Source of the DNA: JBEBBU01 sp041158225
GTDB taxonomy: Bacteria; Pseudomonadota; Gammaproteobacteria; Methylococcales; Methylococcaceae
Length of the DNA: 22,884 nt
Direction of reading: 5' to 3'
NCBI GenBank assembly: GCA_041158225.1
Contig: JBEBBU010000145.1
Span: 1 to 22,884 of the forward strand
The translations under genes were made by a program, and so were the position numbers. The notes beneath the pieces are model-generated. The model worked only from the letters and a program-made list of their open reading frames with translations, had not been told where the DNA came from and did no database searches. Shown here piece by piece: positions 14,916-22,884 of this stretch (positions within the stretch are counted from its first letter, which is position 1; the number at the start of each line of letters is the position of its first letter).

Positions 14916-15765
14916 GACGGTTCCGCTGCTGGTGATGGTGATGCTGTCATACTATGGCATGAGAGCTTGCGGTGCTGAAACCCTGTATCCCGCAGAAGGC
15001 CCGGCTCGCGTTTTCGGTGAAACGAATGCCGGCTGTATCCAGGGCGCCAGTGCCCTCCCTCTTGATGGTAGCGGCTATGATGTCATGCATCAGGAGCGTT
15101 CCCGCTATTTTGGTCATCCTGACCTGATCGCCGTAATCCGTCATCTGGGCGCCAGGGTGGCACAGCACGACTGGGGCCGGATGCATGTAGGTGATCTTTC
15201 TCTGGCAAGGGGAGGTCCTATGCCCAGTGGGCATAGAAGCCATCAGAATGGGCTGGATGCTGATATCTGGTACACCCTGCGGCCAGATATGCAGTTTGCT
15301 CCTTCACTGCTTATGCGCGACCAGCGTACGCTGGAGCGTTCATCATGGCGTGAGCCGCAGGCTGAGTTGCTGAAAGCTGCCAGCCAGCTGCCCGATGTAG
15401 ACCGCATTTTTGTCCATGCAAGTATCAAGAAGGCGTTGTGCGAGGATGCCAGATACCGTCATGACCGGCATTGGCTGAGAAAGATCAGGCCCTGGTACCG
15501 TCATGATGACCATTTTCATCTGCGTCTGTCATGTCCCGAAGGTAGTGCAGGCTGTGTTGCCCAGGAGCCTGTACCAGCTGGGGATGGATGTGATGCGTCA
15601 CTTGACTGGTGGCTGCAGCAGCCGGCTCTGCCACCGCTGCCGTCAGAACCGTTGCCATACCATGGGCCTCAGCCGAGACTGCCGCCGGCCTGTGATGCCA
15701 TTCTCCATGCGAGAAAGGTTTCGGTGACCCGTTCTGCCAGAGCGGGTGAATCACTGAGAAAGTGA
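14890..15765 (+). CDS. mepA: Penicillin-insensitive murein endopeptidase MepA
   Basis: The 291-residue periplasmic LAS-family zinc peptidase cleaves D-Ala-mDAP cross-links in peptidoglycan. From the ATG at 14890 there is a signal peptide (MKKGN, hydrophobic VPLLVMVML, ending about ACGA). Metal ligands are visible as His118 and Asp125 in HRSHQNGLDADIW and His210 in HDDHFHLRL, close to the E. coli positions 113, 120 and 211. Paired cysteines and the C-terminal LPPACDAIL segment also match MepA. ATGs at 14899 and 14914 are alternative starts, and none has a strong ribosome binding site. The last 97 bp overlap the convergent miaA coding region. Confidence 0.94.
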   Translation: MSVMKKGNMTVPLLVMVMLSYYGMRACGAETLYPAEGPARVFGETNAGCIQGASALPLDGSGYDVMHQERSRYFGHPDLIAVIRHLGARVAQHDWGRMHVGDLSLARGGPMPSGHRSHQNGLDADIWYTLRPDMQFAPSLLMRDQRTLERSSWREPQAELLKAASQLPDVDRIFVHASIKKALCEDARYRHDRHWLRKIRPWYRHDDHFHLRLSCPEGSAGCVAQEPVPAGDGCDASLDWWLQQPALPPLPSEPLPYHGPQPRLPPACDAILHARKVSVTRSARAGESLRK

Positions 15766-16628
15766 GGCCGGTCTTTTTCCCGCCGCAGCCATGTGTACTG
15801 TCGTTTGGCAAACTGTCGAGTGGCGATGATGGCTTTTTCCACCATGGACTCATAGCTGTCGCGCCCGTCAAGGTAATCCCATAACTGGCGATAGCCGACA
15901 GCACGCATGGCAGGGAGGCCGGTATGGAGATCGGGGTTGTCGTGCAGCCGTCTGACCTCGTTTTCAAACCCTGATGCCAGCATGGCATGAAAACGCTGGC
16001 GTATCCTGGGATCCAGTGCCTGTCTGGACTCAGGTGCCAGGACGCAGGACCAGACGTCAAAACTATGGCTTGGCGCTGACTGCTGTGCCTGCCAGTCGCT
16101 GAGGGTCTGCCCAGTGGCCTGATAGACTTCCAGTGCGCGCAGTATGCGTTGGGGATCATTGGGATGGATGCGCGCGGCTGCCAGAGGGTCGATCAAGGCC
16201 AGTTTTTCATGCATGCAGGCCAGACCTGAATCGCTACGTTCTTGTTCCAGACGCTGGCGAATATCAGGGTGGGCAGGGGGGAGTTCGGCCAGACCATGTA
16301 ACAGGGCCTGGAAGTAAAGCATGGTGCCACCTACCAGAATCGGAAGGCGTTTTCTCCCGTGTATGTCGCTTATTGCCGTTCTGGCCTCGCGGCAGAAGCG
16401 TCCAGTGGAGTAGCTTTCAGCAGGGTGCAGAATATCGATGAGGTGGTGAGGAATGCGTGCCATTTCAGCGGGCGATGGTTTGGCCGTACCGATATCCATA
16501 CCGCGATAGACCAGAGATGAGTCTACACTGATGATTTCTCCATCCAGCTGTTCGGCCAGTTGCAGTGCGAGCATGGATTTGCCAGAGGCTGTAGGGCCCA
16601 TCAGTGCGAGAACGGGCGGTAATGGCAT
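15669..16628 (-). CDS. miaA: tRNA dimethylallyltransferase MiaA
   Basis: The 319-residue enzyme adds a dimethylallyl group to N6 of A37 in tRNAs reading codons that start with U (E. coli 316 residues). The P-loop GPTASGKS is at 11-18. It is followed by ISVDSSLVYRGMDIGTAKP with the Asp and Ser substrate contacts, HHLIDIL, VGGTMLYFQALLHG, and the C-terminal RQFAKRQYTWLRRE segment that contacts tRNA. The ATG shares its A with the TAA stop of mutL (TAATG), so translation is likely coupled. mutL-miaA is a conserved pair. The usual next gene, hfq, is absent, and the 3' end instead overlaps convergent mepA by 97 bp. Confidence 0.97.
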   Translation of the reverse strand: MPLPPVLALMGPTASGKSMLALQLAEQLDGEIISVDSSLVYRGMDIGTAKPSPAEMARIPHHLIDILHPAESYSTGRFCREARTAISDIHGRKRLPILVGGTMLYFQALLHGLAELPPAHPDIRQRLEQERSDSGLACMHEKLALIDPLAAARIHPNDPQRILRALEVYQATGQTLSDWQAQQSAPSHSFDVWSCVLAPESRQALDPRIRQRFHAMLASGFENEVRRLHDNPDLHTGLPAMRAVGYRQLWDYLDGRDSYESMVEKAIIATRQFAKRQYTWLRREKDRPHFLSDSPALAERVTETFLAWRMASQAGGSLG

Positions 16629-18430
16629 TATCGACCCCGCATGAAAAAACTGTCCAGTTTGTGCCTGTCCAGTTCAATCCAGGTAGGACGGCCATGATTG
16701 CACTGACCTGAGCGCTCGGTCGCTTCCATTTGCCGCAGCAGGCTGTTCATCTCCGCAAGGGATAGTTTGCGTCCTGCACGAACGGCTGCGTGACAGGCCA
16801 CTCCGGCCAGTACCTCATGGATAGCCTGTTCCACTGCGGGGGAAGCAGTGTCACCGATGTCGCTATTGGCGATCAGATCCTGTACCAGTTTCTGGGCATC
16901 AGCCCCTTCCAGCAGGGCGGGCATGGCGCGCACGACCATGCTGGTATCGCCCGTCCGTTGCAGATCAAGCCCCCATCGGACAAGCGTTTCTGCCAGATGT
17001 TCGGCCTTGTCGGCATCATGGCGGCTTAGCGTCATGCGTAATGGCAAGAGCAGGGGCTGACTGAGAATGCTACCCTGGTTTTCCAGTTGCTGCTTGAGTG
17101 ATTCGTAGGTGATCCTTTCATGGGCGGCATGCATGTCAACCATGACCAGGCCCTGAGCGCTCTCAGCCAGAATATAAGTATCGTGCAGACATGCTATGGC
17201 AAAGCCCAGCGGCGGAACAGGCGCTGAGGCATCCATCTGGATTGCATATTCTGCGAAGGGAATAGACAGCGCCTGAGGTGATGGGGGGCTGACTGGTGGT
17301 GGATAGGCTGCTGTCACTCTTCTGGAGAGCGGCGTGGAAGCCTGTTTCTGGCCGCTGGCGAACACGGTGGTTTCAGGTATCTGGAATCCGAATGGTGAAG
17401 GCTCATCCGGGATGGCAGGAGCATGGCCGGGTTTTTGGGCGGCAATAGTGCGCTGCAGTGTCCTGAAAATGAAATCATGAACCTGTCGGCTCTCCCTGAA
17501 TCTGACTTCCGTTTTGGCGGGATGTGCATTGACATCGACCCATGCCGGATCAATGTCGAGATAGAGAACATAGACTGCGTGACGGTTCTGGTACATGACA
17601 TCCTGATAGGCCTGCCTGACGGCATGGGTGATCAGCTTGTCTCTGACATGACGCTGGTTAACATAGAAAAACTGTTGATCCGGCTGGCTGCGGCTGTGGG
17701 TTGGCAGGCTGATCCATCCTTTCAGCTGCAATCCTTCGGTACTGGCATTGACGGCAATGGAGTGATCAATGAATTGGTCACTCAGGATGCGCTCTACACG
17801 CTGGCTCCATGCCTCCGTGTCACTGGCTGGGGGCAGGCGTAGCGTTTCCTTTTGCTGATGCCTGATCAGGATGCCTACATCGGGCCGGGCAAGGGCAAGC
17901 CGCTCTACTGTCTGCAGGATATGGCCCAGTTCCGTCTTGTCTGCACGCAGGAATTTACGCCGGGCGGGTGTGTTGTAGAACAGATCCCGTACCTCAACAG
18001 TTGTACCTGGCGGGTGTGCTGCAGGTTCAGGCTCAGGATGGATCTCGCTGCCATCTGCGGTAATGCGGTAGCCGCTGTTGGCCTCAGGTGTGCGTGAGGT
18101 CAGGGCCAGGCGTGATACCGAACTGATGCTGGGTAATGCTTCCCCCCTGAATCCCATGGTCAATACATTGACCAGATCTTCCTGGCGACTGATTTTGCTG
18201 GTGGCATGGCGTGAAAGCGCCAGCGCCAGTTCTTCCCGGGGAATGCCTGAGCCGTTGTCGCTGATCCTGATCATGCGTATGCCACCCTGTTCCAGATCAA
18301 TTTCAATGCGGCTGGCGCCTGCATCAAAGGCATTTTCCATCAGTTCCTTGACGATGGATGAAGGGCGTTCCACCACTTCTCCGGCGGCAATCTGGTTGAC
18401 AAGCTGTGGCGGGAGTATCTGAATGGTCAT
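16628..18430 (-). CDS. mutL: DNA mismatch repair protein MutL (endonuclease-type)
   Basis: The 600-residue protein links MutS recognition to downstream repair. The GHKL ATPase domain shows Glu29 and Asn33 in VKELMENAFDAG, DNGSG (58-62) and GFRGEAL (93-99). The transducer domain follows (FLRADKTELGH, NQRHVRD, DVNAHPAKTEVRF). A Pro/Ser-rich linker covers about 330-390. The C-terminal domain has DMHAAHERITYE, ACHAAVRAGRKLS and CNHGRPTWIEL, which correspond to the metal-binding endonuclease motifs of MutL proteins from bacteria lacking MutH. E. coli MutL lacks them. The ATG at 18430 gives the family start MTIQILPPQL. An upstream TTG at 18448 is unnecessary. The gene is divergent from the CNNM/CBS gene. 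Confidence 0.97.
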   Translation of the reverse strand: MTIQILPPQLVNQIAAGEVVERPSSIVKELMENAFDAGASRIEIDLEQGGIRMIRISDNGSGIPREELALALSRHATSKISRQEDLVNVLTMGFRGEALPSISSVSRLALTSRTPEANSGYRITADGSEIHPEPEPAAHPPGTTVEVRDLFYNTPARRKFLRADKTELGHILQTVERLALARPDVGILIRHQQKETLRLPPASDTEAWSQRVERILSDQFIDHSIAVNASTEGLQLKGWISLPTHSRSQPDQQFFYVNQRHVRDKLITHAVRQAYQDVMYQNRHAVYVLYLDIDPAWVDVNAHPAKTEVRFRESRQVHDFIFRTLQRTIAAQKPGHAPAIPDEPSPFGFQIPETTVFASGQKQASTPLSRRVTAAYPPPVSPPSPQALSIPFAEYAIQMDASAPVPPLGFAIACLHDTYILAESAQGLVMVDMHAAHERITYESLKQQLENQGSILSQPLLLPLRMTLSRHDADKAEHLAETLVRWGLDLQRTGDTSMVVRAMPALLEGADAQKLVQDLIANSDIGDTASPAVEQAIHEVLAGVACHAAVRAGRKLSLAEMNSLLRQMEATERSGQCNHGRPTWIELDRHKLDSFFMRGR

Positions 18431-18599
18431 GGCGGTCAGTTCATGCAAACACGATAAGCTTGAATGCTATCACACCCTGCTGTCAGCACAGGGGCTGGTG
18501 GCAATCAGTTGCAGGGGGTAAAATCCGCTCAGATGAACAGTCATTCAGGAGTTGTGGTTATTAGCAGTCACTGTACCAGAGGCGTGTGCGTGGCCGCCC

Positions 18600-19901
18600 A
18601 TGCTTGAAATAGGTCTCATCTTTGCGCTGATGGCTGTCAACGGTGTGCTTGCCATGTCTGAAATGGCCATGGTGTCTGCAAGGCGGAGCCGTCTGCAGCA
18701 TATGGCTGAAAAAGGAAGTGCCGGGGCGGTGCGGGCTCTTGAGTTTGCCGGACAGCCCACGCGTCTGCTCTCCACCATACAGATTGGCATTACCTCTATC
18801 GGCATTCTGAGCGGCGCACTTGGTGAAGCCGCGTTGTCCAGTGTTGTTGAGGGTTACATCAGCGGGATTCCTGAACTTGCTGCCTATGCTCATGAAATGA
18901 CCCTGACTGTGGTGGTGGTCGGGATCACCTATTTTTCTCTGGTGATTGGTGAGCTGGTGCCTAAACGTCTTGCCCTGCAGTATGCGGAGCAGATTGCCGT
19001 GACGATGGCGCGTCCCATGTACCTGCTTTCGCTGCTGACACTGCCACTGGTCAAGATTCTCAGTTTTTCCACGGATATTATTCTGGTTGTTCTCAGGGTG
19101 CAGCGGCAGCGTAGTCACTCCATCACCGAGGAGGAAATCAAGGTCATCCTTGATCAGGCGACCCAGGAAGGTGTTTTCGAGGAAACGGAGCAGGAACTGG
19201 TCGAAAACATTCTTCGTCTCGACAGTCGTAAGGTTGGATCCATCATGACACCCAGACAGGATATGGTATTTCTGGATGTCAACAGGGGTGACGAGCAGAA
19301 CCGTATCATTCTTCAGGAGCATCCTCACTGGATTATTCCTCTCTGCAATGATGGTCTCGACAATGTGCTTGGTTTCGTCCGCACCAAGGATCTGCTGAAC
19401 AGGCTGTTGCAGGGAGAAAGACCTACTTTACAGGCTATGGTAACCCCCGCGCTTTTTGTGCCTAACTCCGTATCACTCATGCAGTTACTGGAACATTTCA
19501 AGCGTTCTCACCTCCAGACGGCCCTAGTGGTGGATGAGTATGGCGAATTGAATGGTCTGGTAACGCTGAATGATGTGCTTGAGGCTATTGTGGGTGATAT
19601 TGCTTCCGAAGGTCTTGATGATGATCCTGCGGCCATTCAGCGCGCGGATGGTTCATGGCTGGTGGATGCTACCATGGACATTGACAGCTTCAGGGAACTC
19701 TTTGATCTGGATCTCCTGCCCGGTGAAGATAAGGGTGAATTCCATACGCTTGCCGGGTTTATCATGCTGCAACTGGGTAATATTCCCCGCATTACCGACG
19801 GTTTTGATTATGATGACCTGCACATAGAGGTTATCGATATGGATAGAAACAGGATTGACAAGGTTTTGGTGACGCGTCGCACTGATGCATCACGGAACTG
19901 A
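18600..19901 (+). CDS. CNNM-CBS membrane protein (hemolysin/CorC/UPF0053 family)
   Basis: The 433-residue inner-membrane protein has the family's layout. An N-terminal CNNM (DUF21) transmembrane region (about 1-170) contains the SEMAMVSARRSRL motif, TIQIGITSIGILSG and GELVPKR (117-123). A pair of CBS domains (about 213-340) includes IMTPRQDMVFLD and VVDEYGELNGLVTLNDVLE. A C-terminal CorC/HlyC domain (about 350-430) follows. Characterised relatives are sodium-coupled magnesium exporters or affect divalent-cation tolerance, and the substrate here is inferred. The ATG at 18600 has no good ribosome binding site. An in-frame TTG at 18552 is an alternative but abuts its AGGAG. relA starts two bases after the stop, so the two are probably cotranscribed. 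Confidence 0.93.
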   Translation: MLEIGLIFALMAVNGVLAMSEMAMVSARRSRLQHMAEKGSAGAVRALEFAGQPTRLLSTIQIGITSIGILSGALGEAALSSVVEGYISGIPELAAYAHEMTLTVVVVGITYFSLVIGELVPKRLALQYAEQIAVTMARPMYLLSLLTLPLVKILSFSTDIILVVLRVQRQRSHSITEEEIKVILDQATQEGVFEETEQELVENILRLDSRKVGSIMTPRQDMVFLDVNRGDEQNRIILQEHPHWIIPLCNDGLDNVLGFVRTKDLLNRLLQGERPTLQAMVTPALFVPNSVSLMQLLEHFKRSHLQTALVVDEYGELNGLVTLNDVLEAIVGDIASEGLDDDPAAIQRADGSWLVDATMDIDSFRELFDLDLLPGEDKGEFHTLAGFIMLQLGNIPRITDGFDYDDLHIEVIDMDRNRIDKVLVTRRTDASRN

Positions 19902-19903
19902 GC

Positions 19904-22087
19904 ATGAAGCACAGCCATTACCAGTCCGAAGCATCTCATCTGGATGCCGCAGAACTCAGGCGCCTGCTGACGGCCTCCTATACGGATGATGACAGCCAGC
20001 GCATCAGTGCTGCACTGGATCGGGCCCTGCTGGCGCGAGACAGTGACAGCATTCTACGGCCGCGTGGTATTGATGTGGCCTATATCCTTCTTAATCTCAA
20101 GGTCGATGCCAACTGTATTCAGGTCGCACTGCTCTGTGATCCATGGCTGAGGGAGCATGGCATATCTGCGGACTGGCGTGAGATTTTTGGTCACGATGTG
20201 GCCGATATGGTGGACAAAGTCAACTGGCTGAACAATTTTAATGAGTTCAGTGTTGAAGCAAGTCACCGCCCGGGTCAAGCCGAGCTATTACGTCGCATGC
20301 TGTTATCAGTGGTGAATGATGCGCGGGCGGTGCTTGTCAAGCTTGCCTATCGTGTACAGCGTCTGCGTATCCTGAAAGACCAGTCCTGCGTGGCAAGGGA
20401 GACGGTGGCTCTGGAAACGCTGGAGATTTATGCACCGCTGGCGAACCGTCTTGGGCTTGGGCAGCTCAAGTGGGAGATGGAGGATCTGGCTTTTCGCTAT
20501 CTGCACCCCGAAGAGTACAAGACGCTGGCCAAGTCTCTTGCTGTTAACAGGGCGGCGCGCGAAGCCTATGTACACCAGTTTACCAGGCTGCTGAAAGATG
20601 GGCTTGATGCAGCGGGAATCAGGGGGAGGGTATTTGGCCGGCCCAAGCATATCTACAGCATCTGGAAAAAAATGCAGCGTAAGCATGTGCCGGTAGAGGA
20701 TCTTTATGACCTGCTTGCGGTAAGGGTGATTCTTGATGATGTCTCCACCTGTTATGCGGTGCTGGGTGTTGTCCATGCCCTCTGGCCGCATGTGCCGAGA
20801 GAGTTTGATGACTATATCGCCAGCCCCAAGGAAAATGGCTATCAGTCCCTGCACACGGTTGTGATTGGCCCGGAAGAAAGACCGGTTGAGGTGCAGATCC
20901 GTACACGTGGCATGCATGAGTTTGCCGAGTATGGTGTTGCCGCGCACTGGCGCTACAAAGAGGGAAGTGCGCATGATGCGGCCTTTGACCGGAGCATGGC
21001 CTCATTGAGGCGACTTCTGGAGAACAGGGATGATGATGAGACCCTGCTGGATGATTTTCGCGGTGATATCTTTGGCGACGAGGTCTTTGTGCTGACCCCG
21101 CGTGGGCAGGTAGTGCGTCTGGTACGGGGCGGTACCCCTCTCGATTTTGCCTATGCCATTCATACCGAGGTAGGGCATCGCTGTCGTGGCGCCAAAGTTG
21201 ATGGGCGTATTGTGCCGCTGACGTATGCTCTGAAATCAGGAGAGAAGGTCGAGATTCTGACCGCACGTCAGGGCGGTCCCAGTCTCGGCTGGCTGGATGC
21301 AAGGCTTGGCTATGTGCATACCAGTCATGCCCGAAACAAGATCAGGCAGTGGTTTCGCCAGCAGGATCACGAAAAGCATCTCAGGAATGGCCGGAGTATG
21401 TTGGAACGGGAACGGCATAAGCTGGGTCTGCGGGGAGCGGTAACAGGTCTTGCGCGCATATTCCATCTTGAGAGTGAGCATGATGTGCTACTTGCCCTGG
21501 GACGTGGGGATATCAGCCAGATCCAGCTGGCCGCTGCGCTGGAGTCTGTTGCAGGGGAAGCAGTTACCCGGCATGTCCGGGGGACGCGTCCTTCGGTATC
21601 TTCCGGGAAGTCAGCTTCCCGTCATGCAGTCACGGTGCAGGGGGTTCCCAATCTGATGGCGCATTTTGCACAGTGCTGCCAGCCGGTGCCAGGAGATCCG
21701 ATTATCGGTTATGTGACATTGGGGCAGGGGGTGGCCGTACACAGGGATGACTGCCATAACATCATGCTGCTGCCAGAGTGGAAGCGTAATCGCCTTATCG
21801 AGGTCGAATGGGGTGAAGACGAGAGCGTGTTTCCGGTTGAGATTGAGGTTCAGGCCTATGATCGTAAAGGTCTGCTCAAGGATATTACCCATGTATTGGC
21901 GCATGATCATGTGAATATCCTCAGTACCAATACGCTGACGCATGCCGAAGACCAGTCAGTGGTCATGCATATCACGCTGGAAATCCAGCATCTGGGCCAG
22001 TTGAGCATGGTTCTCGACAAGATCGCCCAGATCCATAATGTCCTGGAGGCGAAAAGGAGTCCCTGCAGGCCTGCCGCTAAAGCGTGA
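19904..22087 (+). CDS. relA: GTP pyrophosphokinase RelA ((p)ppGpp synthetase)
   Basis: The 727-residue protein (E. coli RelA 744) makes (p)ppGpp on stalled ribosomes during amino-acid starvation. The N-terminal hydrolase-like domain lacks the catalytic His-Asp pair (ALLCDPWLREHG in its place), so hydrolysis is probably lost, as in RelA but not SpoT. The synthetase domain contains GRPKHIYSIWKKMQRK, the acidic EFDD (300-303, typical of monofunctional RelA), NGYQSLHT (311-318) and EVQIRT. A TGS domain (about 395-460), a zinc-finger-like region with CCQPVPGD and DDC (about 595-630) and an ACT domain (about 650-720) follow. The start lies two bases after the CNNM/CBS stop. The usual upstream gene rlmD is absent. 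Confidence 0.95.
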   Translation: MKHSHYQSEASHLDAAELRRLLTASYTDDDSQRISAALDRALLARDSDSILRPRGIDVAYILLNLKVDANCIQVALLCDPWLREHGISADWREIFGHDVADMVDKVNWLNNFNEFSVEASHRPGQAELLRRMLLSVVNDARAVLVKLAYRVQRLRILKDQSCVARETVALETLEIYAPLANRLGLGQLKWEMEDLAFRYLHPEEYKTLAKSLAVNRAAREAYVHQFTRLLKDGLDAAGIRGRVFGRPKHIYSIWKKMQRKHVPVEDLYDLLAVRVILDDVSTCYAVLGVVHALWPHVPREFDDYIASPKENGYQSLHTVVIGPEERPVEVQIRTRGMHEFAEYGVAAHWRYKEGSAHDAAFDRSMASLRRLLENRDDDETLLDDFRGDIFGDEVFVLTPRGQVVRLVRGGTPLDFAYAIHTEVGHRCRGAKVDGRIVPLTYALKSGEKVEILTARQGGPSLGWLDARLGYVHTSHARNKIRQWFRQQDHEKHLRNGRSMLERERHKLGLRGAVTGLARIFHLESEHDVLLALGRGDISQIQLAAALESVAGEAVTRHVRGTRPSVSSGKSASRHAVTVQGVPNLMAHFAQCCQPVPGDPIIGYVTLGQGVAVHRDDCHNIMLLPEWKRNRLIEVEWGEDESVFPVEIEVQAYDRKGLLKDITHVLAHDHVNILSTNTLTHAEDQSVVMHITLEIQHLGQLSMVLDKIAQIHNVLEAKRSPCRPAAKA

Positions 22088-22105
22088 TTTTCGTATCTCC
22101 AGCTC

Positions 22106-22132
22106 TTTTGCTATCTATTTCAATGCTATACT
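22106..22132 (+). promoter_or_regulatory. Putative extended -10 promoter of gyrA
   Basis: TATACT (22127-22132) is preceded by TG at 22124-22125, forming an extended -10 (TGnTATACT). This compensates for a poor -35 (TTTTGC, 22106-22111, 15 bp away). The start would be near 22139, giving a leader of about 40 nt. The region before it is AT-rich relative to the flanks. By eye only. Confidence 0.6.
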
Positions 22133-22142
22133 AACCAGCCTA

Positions 22143-22157
22143 GCTGCTTCTCGCAGC
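22143..22157 (+). other. Small hairpin in the gyrA leader
   Basis: GCTGC (22143-22147) pairs with GCAGC (22153-22157) around a five-base loop, just after the predicted gyrA transcription start. No U-tract follows, so it is not a terminator. It may stabilise the 5' end of the mRNA or be chance. Confidence 0.35.
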
Positions 22158-22179
22158 ACACCTACTATCGCGGGTTTTC

Positions 22180-22884
22180 ATGACAGCCTTTGCCAAAGAG
22201 ATCGTTCCGGTCAATCTTGAAGACGAAATGAAGCAGTCCTATCTGGACTATGCCATGAGTGTCATTGTCGGAAGGGCTTTGCCGGATGTGCGTGATGGGC
22301 TGAAGCCTGTGCACAGGCGGGTTCTTTACGCCATGCAGGAACTTGGTAATGACTGGAACAAGCCCTACAAGAAGTCTGCGCGCGTAGTTGGTGATGTTAT
22401 CGGCAAATATCATCCTCACGGTGATTCTGCAGTCTATGACACTATCGTACGTATGGCTCAGCCATTTTCACTGCGCTACATGCTCATTGATGGTCAGGGC
22501 AACTTTGGCTCCGTGGATGGTGATCCACCGGCGGCCATGCGTTACACCGAAGTGCGTATGGCAAGGATTGCCCATGAACTTCTGGCTGACCTTGATAAGG
22601 AAACCGTTGATTTTGTACCGAACTATGACGGTACTGAAATGATCCCGGCGGTATTACCAACCAAAATTCCAAATTTGCTGATCAACGGCTCCAGCGGTAT
22701 CGCAGTCGGTATGGCGACCAATATTCCGCCACACAACATCAGTGAAGTCATTAACGCTTGTTTGGCCATCATTGCCAATCCTGACATTACCATTCCGGAG
22801 TTGATGGAACATATTCCGGGACCGGATTTCCCAACCGCAGCCATTATTAATGGCCGCCGTGGTATTGAAGAAGCGTATCGCACT
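22180..22884 (+). CDS. gyrA: DNA gyrase subunit A, N-terminal 235 codons (cut by window end)
   Basis: GyrA is the DNA-cleaving subunit of gyrase, which introduces negative supercoils. The visible 235 residues cover the start of the breakage-reunion domain and align without gaps to E. coli GyrA. They include SYLDYAMSVIVGRALPDVRDG, the quinolone-resistance region HPHGDSAVYDTIVRMAQ and the catalytic Tyr122 in AMRYTEVRMA. Ser83 and Asp87 are the quinolone-sensitive residues in E. coli numbering. The frame is open to the last base of the window, and about 640 further codons are expected. The ATG at 22180 gives the family N-terminus but has no clear ribosome binding site. It has its own promoter downstream of relA. 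Confidence 0.97.
   Translation, partial: MTAFAKEIVPVNLEDEMKQSYLDYAMSVIVGRALPDVRDGLKPVHRRVLYAMQELGNDWNKPYKKSARVVGDVIGKYHPHGDSAVYDTIVRMAQPFSLRYMLIDGQGNFGSVDGDPPAAMRYTEVRMARIAHELLADLDKETVDFVPNYDGTEMIPAVLPTKIPNLLINGSSGIAVGMATNIPPHNISEVINACLAIIANPDITIPELMEHIPGPDFPTAAIINGRRGIEEAYRT

Noticed and set aside
14744..14950. N-terminal extension of the GH144-like protein to an ATG at 14950
   Set aside because: The extension would bury the signal peptide and overlap the mepA start. The GTG at 14743 gives a proper signal sequence.
15485..16159. Minus-strand frame of 224 codons over the mepA/miaA junction
   Set aside because: It is a different frame from miaA on the same strand and has no family features. 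The real overlap is mepA with miaA.
18431..18599. Promoters and a CCCTG/CAGGG imperfect hairpin between mutL and the CNNM/CBS gene
   Set aside because: A TAAAAT is visible but lacks a plausible -35, and the hairpin is short and bulged with no T-run. Nothing firm can be assigned.
18561..19328. Open minus-strand frame of about 255 codons opposite the CNNM/CBS gene
   Set aside because: Shadow of a clear transporter-family gene. Rich in His, Gln and Arg, with no domain.
20306..21302. Two overlapping minus-strand frames of over 220 codons opposite relA
   Set aside because: Both are opposite conserved RelA domains and show shadow-like composition.
22426..22440. Quinolone-resistance substitutions in gyrA
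   Set aside because: Ser83 and Asp87 are the wild-type, sensitive residues.
1..22884. Mobile elements, CRISPR arrays, tRNA genes, toxin-antitoxin pairs or defence systems
   Set aside because: Searched by eye on both strands. There are no spaced direct repeats, transposase or integrase motifs, tRNA cloverleaf signatures or known defence domains.

Overview
The window is a chromosomal segment of a non-enteric gammaproteobacterium. Four things point there: the order carA-carB-greA-yhbY-rlmE-ftsH, a mutL-miaA pair with overlapping stop and start codons, a RelA of the monofunctional synthetase type, and GyrA residue numbering identical to E. coli. MutL carries an endonuclease-type motif, as in bacteria without MutH. 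Base composition looks balanced and even throughout. I see no insertion sequence, integrase, tRNA, CRISPR array or phage gene. The genus cannot be fixed by eye.

Layout, left to right. Bases 1-74 are the 3' end of a 5S rRNA, followed by a strong intrinsic terminator. ppnP (minus) converges on that terminator and is divergent from rdgC. rdgC is followed closely by an exported LysM/L,D-transpeptidase, and yggX converges on it. A run of plus-strand housekeeping genes follows: carA, carB and greA (pyrimidine/arginine precursor synthesis and transcript cleavage). yhbY (minus) is divergent from rlmE and ftsH, which act in ribosome maturation and membrane proteolysis. ftsH ends in a strong terminator against the convergent mobA.

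Bases 11036-15765 are the least ordinary part, with mostly envelope functions: mobA (minus), a DUF302 lipoprotein, a cysteine-containing lipoprotein of unknown function, a 690-residue exported glucoamylase/GH144-like protein (minus), a possible 39-residue single-span membrane protein (minus) and the murein endopeptidase mepA. mepA ends inside miaA, with 97 bp of convergent coding overlap. miaA and mutL are coupled on the minus strand. A CNNM/CBS transporter-like gene and relA run on the plus strand, then gyrA with its own extended -10 promoter. gyrA is cut by the window end.

Most genes are ordinary core genes. The points worth a second look are: the carAB leader (sigma70-like promoter, 11-bp hairpin, six-codon minigene, UUG start); a ten-G tract in carB; the mepA/miaA overlap; the hidden small membrane ORF over the mepA start; the DUF302/unknown lipoprotein pair next to the GH144-like gene; and a promoter inside mobA. 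I found no convincing new defence or mobile system.
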